DNA of 19,785 bases from contig CAYVUB010000041.1 in assembly GCA_964454675.1 (NCBI GenBank), positions 1 to 19,785 of the forward strand, in the 5' to 3' direction. The notes below the pieces were generated by a model. That model was not told where the DNA came from and ran no database searches. It saw only the letters and a program-made list of their open reading frames with translations. The position numbers and the translations under genes are program-made. Below are positions 14,697 through 19,785 of this stretch, piece after piece (position 1 is the stretch's first letter; every line of letters begins with the position of its first letter). The stretch is from CAYVUB01 sp964454675 (GTDB lineage Bacteria; Bacteroidota; Bacteroidia; Flavobacteriales; Flavobacteriaceae).

Positions 14697-14704
14697 TAAA
14701 TTTG
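14697..14704 (+). promoter_or_regulatory. -7 element of purL
   Basis: TAAATTTG followed by CA is a consensus-grade TAnnTTTG box, 32 bases before the purL ATG at 14737. No clear -33 TTG and no purine riboswitch-like structure are apparent in the gap. Confidence 0.6.
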
Positions 14705-14736
14705 CACTTTCAAAACAACACACAAACACGTACATA

Positions 14737-17700
14737 ATGATTCATTTCTTCGGAAACCAAAACAGTAAAATATTTGCTGTTCAAGCCACAAAAGAATTAT
14801 CAACCGAAACCATTGCTAAATTGGTATGGCTTTTTGGCAACCAACCTAAAATAAATCAGTCCGCCTTGGCGGATTTTTTTATTGGTCCGCGTGCAGCCAT
14901 GATTACGCCCTGGAGCACCAATGCTGTTGAAATTACCCAAAACATGGGCATTCAGGATATTATCAGAATTGAAGAATTTCAAGCTGTTTCTGAAGATTTC
15001 AAGGATTTTGACCCAATGATTTCTGAAAAATATAAAGGACTTAATCAAAAATCTTTCACCATCAATATTCAACCGGAAGCCATTCTTAATATTGAAAATA
15101 TCGCCGCTTACAACAAACAGGAAGGCTTGGCTTTGAGTGATGAAGAAGTTACTTATCTGGAACACGTTTCAAAAAAAATTGGCCGGCCACTCACCGACTC
15201 TGAAGTATTTGGTTTTTCTCAGGTAAACTCTGAGCATTGCCGTCATAAAATTTTCAACGGCACGTTTGTAATTGATGACGAAGAACAACCAACTTCACTA
15301 TTTAAACTCATCAAAAAAACATCAGAAACGCATCCCAATACTATTGTTTCTGCTTACAAAGACAACGTTGCATTCATACAAGGTCCGGTTGTAGAGCAAT
15401 TTGCACCACAACGCGCAGATATTCCGGATTTTTATAAAACTCAAGATTTTGAATCGGTCATTTCTTTAAAAGCCGAAACGCATAATTTCCCAACAACTGT
15501 TGAGCCTTTTAATGGCGCAGCTACAGGTTCCGGTGGTGAAATACGTGACAGGCTTGCCGGAGGAAAAGGCTCGCTACCCTTAGCCGGAACCGCTGTTTAT
15601 ATGACATCGTATTCCCGACTGGAAAACAACCGTGAATGGGAAAATGCATTCCCGGAAAGACCTTGGCTGTACCAAACACCAATGGATATTTTGATTAAAG
15701 CATCCAATGGCGCATCCGATTTTGGGAATAAATTCGGGCAGCCGCTTATTTGTGGTTCGGTTTTGACCTTTGAGCATGATGAACACAACGAGGCTTCAAG
15801 AACCTCAGCCTCCAGAAAACTCGGTTACGACAAAGTCATCATGCAAGCCGGCGGTATAGGCTACGGAAAAGCTGACCAAGCTAAAAAAGACCAGCCAAAA
15901 GCAGGCGATAAAATCGTTATTCTTGGTGGTGAAAATTACAGGATTGGTATGGGCGGCGCAGCGGTTTCAAGTGCTGATACGGGACAATTTTCATCCGGTA
16001 TCGAGCTCAATGCCGTGCAACGTTCCAACCCCGAAATGCAAAAACGTGCTGCCAATGCCATTCGTGGTATGGTTGAAAGTGATGACAATTTTATCGTGTC
16101 TATTCACGACCATGGTGCCGGTGGTCATTTGAATTGCTTGTCAGAACTGGTTGAAGAAACCGGTGGTCATATCAATCTGGATGCTTTGCCTGTTGGCGAC
16201 CCAACGTTGTCGGATAAAGAAATTATTGGCAATGAAAGTCAAGAGCGCATGGGCTTGGTCATCGCTGAAAAACATCTGGAAATACTCCAAAAAATTGCTG
16301 ACAGAGAACGTTCGCCTATTTATACAGTTGGTGATGTTACCGGAAATCACCGTTTTACATTTGAATCAAAAACCAAAAACAGTAAACCAATGGATTTTGA
16401 TTTGGAAGATATGTTTGGAAGCTCCCCAAAAACCATTATGACAGATGTTACCGTTAACAGAAACTATCCTGAAATAACATTCAACCGTGAAAAATTCTAC
16501 GATTATTTAGATAACCTGTTACAATTGGAAGCTGTTGCGTGTAAAGACTGGCTTACCAATAAAGTGGACAGGTGCGTTGGCGGAAAAGTAGCCAAACAAC
16601 AATGTGCCGGACCATTGCAATTACCGTTGAACAATGTTGGCGTGATGGCGTTGGATTATAAAGGAAAAGAAGGCATTGCAACATCGGTTGGGCATTCACC
16701 TGTTTCCGGTTTAATCAATCCAACAGCGGGCAGTCGAAATGCGATTACCGAGGCATTGACCAACATCATTTGGGCACCCTTAAAAGACGGCTTGCAAAGC
16801 GTGTCTTTGTCTGCCAACTGGATGTGGCCTTGCAGGAATGAAGGCGAAGATGCACGTTTGTATGAAGCCGTAAAAGCCGTTTCAGATTTTGCTATCGAAT
16901 TGGGAATCAATGTACCAACCGGAAAAGATTCATTATCTATGAAGCAAAAATATCCTGATGGTGATGTGCTTGCTCCCGGAACAGTAATTATTTCGGCAGC
17001 AGCGCATTGTAATGATATAACCAAAGTTGTAGAGCCAGTTTTTCAAAAAAATGCCGGTGCCGTTTACTACATCAATATTTCCAAAGACGCTTATAAATTA
17101 GGAGGAAGCTCGTTTGCTCAAATTCTCAATAAAATTGGAAACGAAGCACCGACTGTTCTTGATGCTGATTATGCCAAAACGGTGTTTAACACCATTCAGC
17201 AATTAATTAAAGATGAACACATTGTTGCAGGACACGATATTGCTTCGGGTGGATTGATTACAACCCTGTTGGAAATGTGTTTTGCCGATACTAATTTAGG
17301 CGCAGATATTGATTTGACCGATATTGGCGAAAAAGACAGTTATAAAATTCTTTTTGGTGAAAATGCCGGTATTGTGTTTCAATCAAAAGATGCAACTATT
17401 GAAACCGTTTTATCTCAAACCGGTATTGAGTTTTACAAAATAGGAACCGTAACAAATCAGGATGTTTTGAGCATTATCAATCATAACGAAGTGTTCACGA
17501 TGACGGTTTCCAGACTGCGTGATGTATGGTACAAAACATCATATTTGCTCGACAATAAACAAACCGCTAACGGACTGGCAAAAGTGCGGTTTGACAATTA
17601 TAAGAACCAACCTTTACAATACACGTTCCCAACGCATTTTTCAGGGAAATACTCCTTCCCTTTTGGAGAAGGTCGGGATGGGGCTCCCAAAGCCGCCATT

Positions 17701-18450
17701 ATTCGTGAAAAAGGAAGTAATTCCGAAAGGGAAATGGCAAACGCCATGTACTTGGCAGGTTTTGATGTCAAAGATGTTCACATGACCGATTTGATTTCGG
17801 GACGTGAAACGTTGGAAGACATTCAATTTATAGGAGCTGTCGGCGGATTTTCAAATTCTGATGTTTTAGGCTCTGCCAAAGGTTGGGCCGGTGCATTTTT
17901 ATACAATGAAAAAGCCAATACGGCATTGAAAAATTTCTTTAAACGTGAAGACACACTTTCGGTAGGGATTTGCAACGGCTGCCAGCTATGGATGGAGCTG
18001 GAGCTCATCAATCCCGAACACGAAGTACACGGCAAGATGGTTCACAACAATTCACACAAGCACGAAAGTGCTTTTACATCGGTAAAAATCCAAAAAAACA
18101 ACTCGGTGATGCTTTCTACACTTGAAGGCACAACACTTGGCGTTTGGATTTCGCATGGCGAAGGTAAATTCAAACTGCCTTATTCTGAAGAAAAATACAA
18201 CATTGTAGCAAAATATGCTTATGAAAGTTATCCGCACAACCCTAACGGTTCCGATTACAATACCGCAATGATGTGCGACAAAACGGGACGCCACCTGGTC
18301 ACGATGCCTCATATTGAGCGTTCTACATTTCCATGGAATTGGGCACATTATCCGCAAAACAGAAAAGACGACGTATCACCTTGGCTCGAAGCTTTTGTGA
18401 ATGCAAGGAAATGGATTGATGGGAAAAGTAATATTATAGGTTTCAAGTGA
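14737..18450 (+). CDS. purL: Phosphoribosylformylglycinamidine synthase, single-chain form
   Basis: The 1237-residue enzyme converts FGAR, glutamine and ATP to FGAM in purine biosynthesis, in the cytoplasm. It is the large single-chain type. An N-terminal PurS-like part includes GPRAAMITPWSTNAVEITQNM (about 50-70). Two ATP-grasp-like synthetase halves follow, with GFSQVNSEHCRHKIFNGTF (about 158-176) and ETHNFPTTVEPFNGAATGSGGEIRDR (from about 247). The C-terminal glutaminase, from about residue 985, has nucleophile Cys1079 in GICNGCQ and the His1192/Glu1194 pair in PHIERS. All catalytic parts are present, so no separate purQ or purS is needed. Transcription should start at the 14697 box. A terminator-like hairpin with seven T lies inside the coding region at 14860-14880. 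No terminator follows the stop codon; cassette-like sequence starts there instead. Confidence 0.97.
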   Translation: MIHFFGNQNSKIFAVQATKELSTETIAKLVWLFGNQPKINQSALADFFIGPRAAMITPWSTNAVEITQNMGIQDIIRIEEFQAVSEDFKDFDPMISEKYKGLNQKSFTINIQPEAILNIENIAAYNKQEGLALSDEEVTYLEHVSKKIGRPLTDSEVFGFSQVNSEHCRHKIFNGTFVIDDEEQPTSLFKLIKKTSETHPNTIVSAYKDNVAFIQGPVVEQFAPQRADIPDFYKTQDFESVISLKAETHNFPTTVEPFNGAATGSGGEIRDRLAGGKGSLPLAGTAVYMTSYSRLENNREWENAFPERPWLYQTPMDILIKASNGASDFGNKFGQPLICGSVLTFEHDEHNEASRTSASRKLGYDKVIMQAGGIGYGKADQAKKDQPKAGDKIVILGGENYRIGMGGAAVSSADTGQFSSGIELNAVQRSNPEMQKRAANAIRGMVESDDNFIVSIHDHGAGGHLNCLSELVEETGGHINLDALPVGDPTLSDKEIIGNESQERMGLVIAEKHLEILQKIADRERSPIYTVGDVTGNHRFTFESKTKNSKPMDFDLEDMFGSSPKTIMTDVTVNRNYPEITFNREKFYDYLDNLLQLEAVACKDWLTNKVDRCVGGKVAKQQCAGPLQLPLNNVGVMALDYKGKEGIATSVGHSPVSGLINPTAGSRNAITEALTNIIWAPLKDGLQSVSLSANWMWPCRNEGEDARLYEAVKAVSDFAIELGINVPTGKDSLSMKQKYPDGDVLAPGTVIISAAAHCNDITKVVEPVFQKNAGAVYYINISKDAYKLGGSSFAQILNKIGNEAPTVLDADYAKTVFNTIQQLIKDEHIVAGHDIASGGLITTLLEMCFADTNLGADIDLTDIGEKDSYKILFGENAGIVFQSKDATIETVLSQTGIEFYKIGTVTNQDVLSIINHNEVFTMTVSRLRDVWYKTSYLLDNKQTANGLAKVRFDNYKNQPLQYTFPTHFSGKYSFPFGEGRDGAPKAAIIREKGSNSEREMANAMYLAGFDVKDVHMTDLISGRETLEDIQFIGAVGGFSNSDVLGSAKGWAGAFLYNEKANTALKNFFKREDTLSVGICNGCQLWMELELINPEHEVHGKMVHNNSHKHESAFTSVKIQKNNSVMLSTLEGTTLGVWISHGEGKFKLPYSEEKYNIVAKYAYESYPHNPNGSDYNTAMMCDKTGRHLVTMPHIERSTFPWNWAHYPQNRKDDVSPWLEAFVNARKWIDGKSNIIGFK
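14860..14880 (+). repeat. Terminator-like hairpin inside purL coding sequence
   Basis: TCCGCC (14860-14865) and GGCGGA (14868-14873) are exact inverse complements separated by two bases (in practice a 5-bp stem with a CTTG loop). Seven consecutive T follow (14874-14880). It encodes SALADFF in frame and lies 124 bases after the purL start codon. Confidence 0.6.
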
Positions 18451-18509
18451 TAAAAAAACAGGCAAAATATATAAACGAGTTAAAAATGAAAACTTGCGCC
18501 AATCCGTGA

Positions 18510-18523
18510 GTTAGCACTCATAA
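18510..18523 (+). repeat. Left boundary repeat of nuclease cassette (R'-like)
   Basis: GTTAGCACTCATAA lies 16 bases before the nuclease ATG and is repeated in inverted form at 19658-19671 (13 of 14 bases). Upstream, CGCCAATCCGTGA resembles the CGCCAAGCTGCA at the right end of the window. Together they look like the right half of an attC-like recombination site; the left half is not clear between purL and here. Confidence 0.55.
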
Positions 18524-18538
18524 TAAAAGACGACAGAA

Positions 18539-19657
18539 ATGTATCTAATCGACAGAGAAAAAAATAGAGTAACGAAACTCAAAAAGAAATCATTTTCTGA
18601 ATTGAAATTTAGAGAACGAGAGCATTTACAAGAGTGGATTGCAAATGACCCAAGTACGCTTGGTGAAGAACTTTTAATAATCCAAAAAGAATTTAACGGA
18701 TTTAGTGAGACAAACGAACGACTAGACTTATTGGCACTCGACAAACTTGGAAATCTAGTAATCATTGAAAACAAACTTGACGATTCAGGTAAAGACGTAA
18801 CGTGGCAGGTTATCAAATACGCCTCGTATTGTGCAAGTTTGACAAAACAAGACATTCTAAATATTTACCAAGACTATCTAGGCTCATCTGCCATAGCTCA
18901 AGAAATGATTTCTGAATTTTTCGACAACCGAGACATTTCCGAAATAGTTCTCAACCAAGGGTTAAATTCTCAACGACTTATCTTGATTGCAGCAAATTTT
19001 AGAAAGGAAGTAACTTCAACAGTTTTGTGGTTAATGAATTTCAAAATAAGACTTCAATGCTTCAAAGTGACACCATTTGCATTTGGTGATCAACTATTTT
19101 TAAATGTTGAGCAGATTTTACCTACAAAAGACACCGAAGATTTTGCGATTAGCATTGCTACAAAAGCACAAGAAGAAATTGAAGTTCAAGAGTCGCTTAA
19201 AAACAGACATCTTGTAAGACTTAAATTTTGGGAACAGTTTATAAATGCAAGCAATCAAGTAAATCAACTTTTTTCAAATAACTCACCATCAAAAGAGAGT
19301 TGGATAGGAAAAGGAATTGGAATGAGTGGAGTTAATATAAATCTTGCAATGAGCAACAATTATTGTAGAAGTGAGATAATCTTTAATCGTGGAAGTCAAG
19401 AAGAAAACAAAGAACTTTATGACTTTATTTACCAAATGAAAGACAAAATAGAAAACGATTTTGGCGGACAACTGACTTGGGAACGAATGGACGAGAAAGT
19501 TACTTGCAGAATTAAAGCTCAACTTGACGGAGTTAGTTACTTTGAAGAAAGTGATTGGAAGAAAATGAACGAATTTCTAATTGACGTTTCTGTAAGAATG
19601 GAAAGAGCGTTTAAAGAACCGATTAGAAAACTGAATAACTATTGGAAAAACAAATAA
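18539..19657 (+). CDS. NucS-like/DUF4268 PD-(D/E)xK nuclease family protein
   Basis: The 372-residue protein has an N-terminal nuclease-like domain (about 1-110) with an intact PD-(D/E)xK site: Asp63 in ERLDLLALD, Glu77-x-Lys79 in LVIIENKLD, then Gln90 and Tyr94 in TWQVIKYASY. The order and spacing agree with the catalytic core of NucS/DUF91 enzymes as I recall it. The C-terminal part (about 225-372: RLKFWEQFI, SWIGKGIGMSGVNINLAMSNNYCRSEI, ESDWKKMNEFLIDVSVRME) matches DUF4268, whose function is unknown. Proteins of this type occur scattered in accessory regions and may act in defence or DNA repair; this is not shown here. The gene is bracketed by inverted GTTAGCACTC-type repeats and is more AT-rich than purL, so it was probably acquired. 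Confidence 0.85.
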   Translation: MYLIDREKNRVTKLKKKSFSELKFREREHLQEWIANDPSTLGEELLIIQKEFNGFSETNERLDLLALDKLGNLVIIENKLDDSGKDVTWQVIKYASYCASLTKQDILNIYQDYLGSSAIAQEMISEFFDNRDISEIVLNQGLNSQRLILIAANFRKEVTSTVLWLMNFKIRLQCFKVTPFAFGDQLFLNVEQILPTKDTEDFAISIATKAQEEIEVQESLKNRHLVRLKFWEQFINASNQVNQLFSNNSPSKESWIGKGIGMSGVNINLAMSNNYCRSEIIFNRGSQEENKELYDFIYQMKDKIENDFGGQLTWERMDEKVTCRIKAQLDGVSYFEESDWKKMNEFLIDVSVRMERAFKEPIRKLNNYWKNK

Positions 19658-19785
19658 TTACGAGTGCTAACAGCAGTTTGGCAAAATGGCGGGTTCAGTG
19701 CTAAATTGAACATTTGGTTTTCAAATGAACATTAGTGCTAAATTGAAAGTAGGTGCTTCTAAATCCGCCACTTCGCCAAGCTGCA
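19658..19785 (+). repeat. attC-like structured site, right part beyond window edge
   Basis: After the nuclease stop comes TTACGAGTGCTAAC (19658-19671, R''-like, inverse of 18510-18523). Then an arm at 19673-19692 (GCAGTTTGGC...) pairs with 19765-19784 (...GCCAAGCTGC): 17 Watson-Crick pairs, one G-T and two mismatches over 20 positions, around a 72-base spacer. The spacer holds a 14-bp direct repeat AGTGCTAAATTGAA (19697-19710, 19734-19747) and a small hairpin CATTTG/CAAATG (19711-19727). The layout is that of an integron attC. The matching R' (GTTAGCACTC) would fall just past base 19785. Confidence 0.6.

Noticed and set aside
14800..15165. Minus-strand open frame of 121 codons near the purL start
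   Set aside because: Fully antisense to the N-terminal domain of purL, which is clearly the coding strand here.
16656..17024. Minus-strand open frame of 122 codons
   Set aside because: It is antisense to conserved purL sequence with no promoter and no recognisable product.
19662..19785. CRISPR array or insertion-sequence end
   Set aside because: There are only two copies of a 14-bp repeat with no regular spacers, and no transposase is present; the layout fits an attC-like site better.
1..19785. tRNA, rRNA or riboswitch genes
   Set aside because: Spacers were read on both strands; no cloverleaf, rRNA motif or known riboswitch core was recognised, including ahead of purL.

Overview
The window reads as chromosome of a member of the Bacteroidota, most likely Flavobacteriaceae. 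The reasons are: a secreted nuclease ending in a type IX secretion (Por) sorting domain; repeated TAnnTTTG promoter elements with no clear Shine-Dalgarno sequences; the Bacteroidota-type GlmU-like protein; a DUF4199 membrane protein; an ECF sigma factor with a FKTPQDYF-type partner; and AT-rich spacers with short palindromes typical of this family. I name families from sequence recognition only; no search was run.

Layout. Positions 1-495 (minus) hold the start of an unrecognised membrane protein cut by the window edge. It abuts a truncated small membrane ORF (499-639, minus), with an inverted repeat at the junction. Next on the minus strand are a GlmU-like sugar nucleotidyltransferase and, upstream of it, the zinc-independent ribosomal protein L31 (rpmE2), separated by a terminator. 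Facing the other way are DUF4199, a family 2 membrane glycosyltransferase, a HigB/HigA toxin-antitoxin pair, a phosphoglucomutase/phosphomannomutase and an MsbA-like ABC exporter. This part is mainly cell-envelope and sugar-phosphate metabolism, with the toxin-antitoxin pair as the likely mobile insert.

After a terminator and a 310-base gene-free stretch rich in repeats and palindromes comes a three-gene unit: an ECF sigma factor, a single-pass membrane protein with a duplicated motif, and a small exported helical protein of the kind annotated as a sensor of ECF sigma factors. A convergent Ycf48-like lipoprotein (minus) follows. Then come an RsmB-like rRNA cytosine methyltransferase followed closely by a secreted endonuclease I with fibronectin III and sorting domains, and then full-length single-chain purL (FGAM synthase).

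The right end (18451-19785) looks like an accessory gene cassette. A NucS-like/DUF4268 nuclease gene is bracketed by 14-bp inverted GTTAGCACTC-type repeats. It is followed by a long imperfect stem whose layout resembles an integron attC site. The left edge has a looser version of the same arrangement. The housekeeping backbone therefore seems to be flanked on both sides by outward-facing cassette-like genes. This is the most interesting aspect of the window. No integrase is visible.
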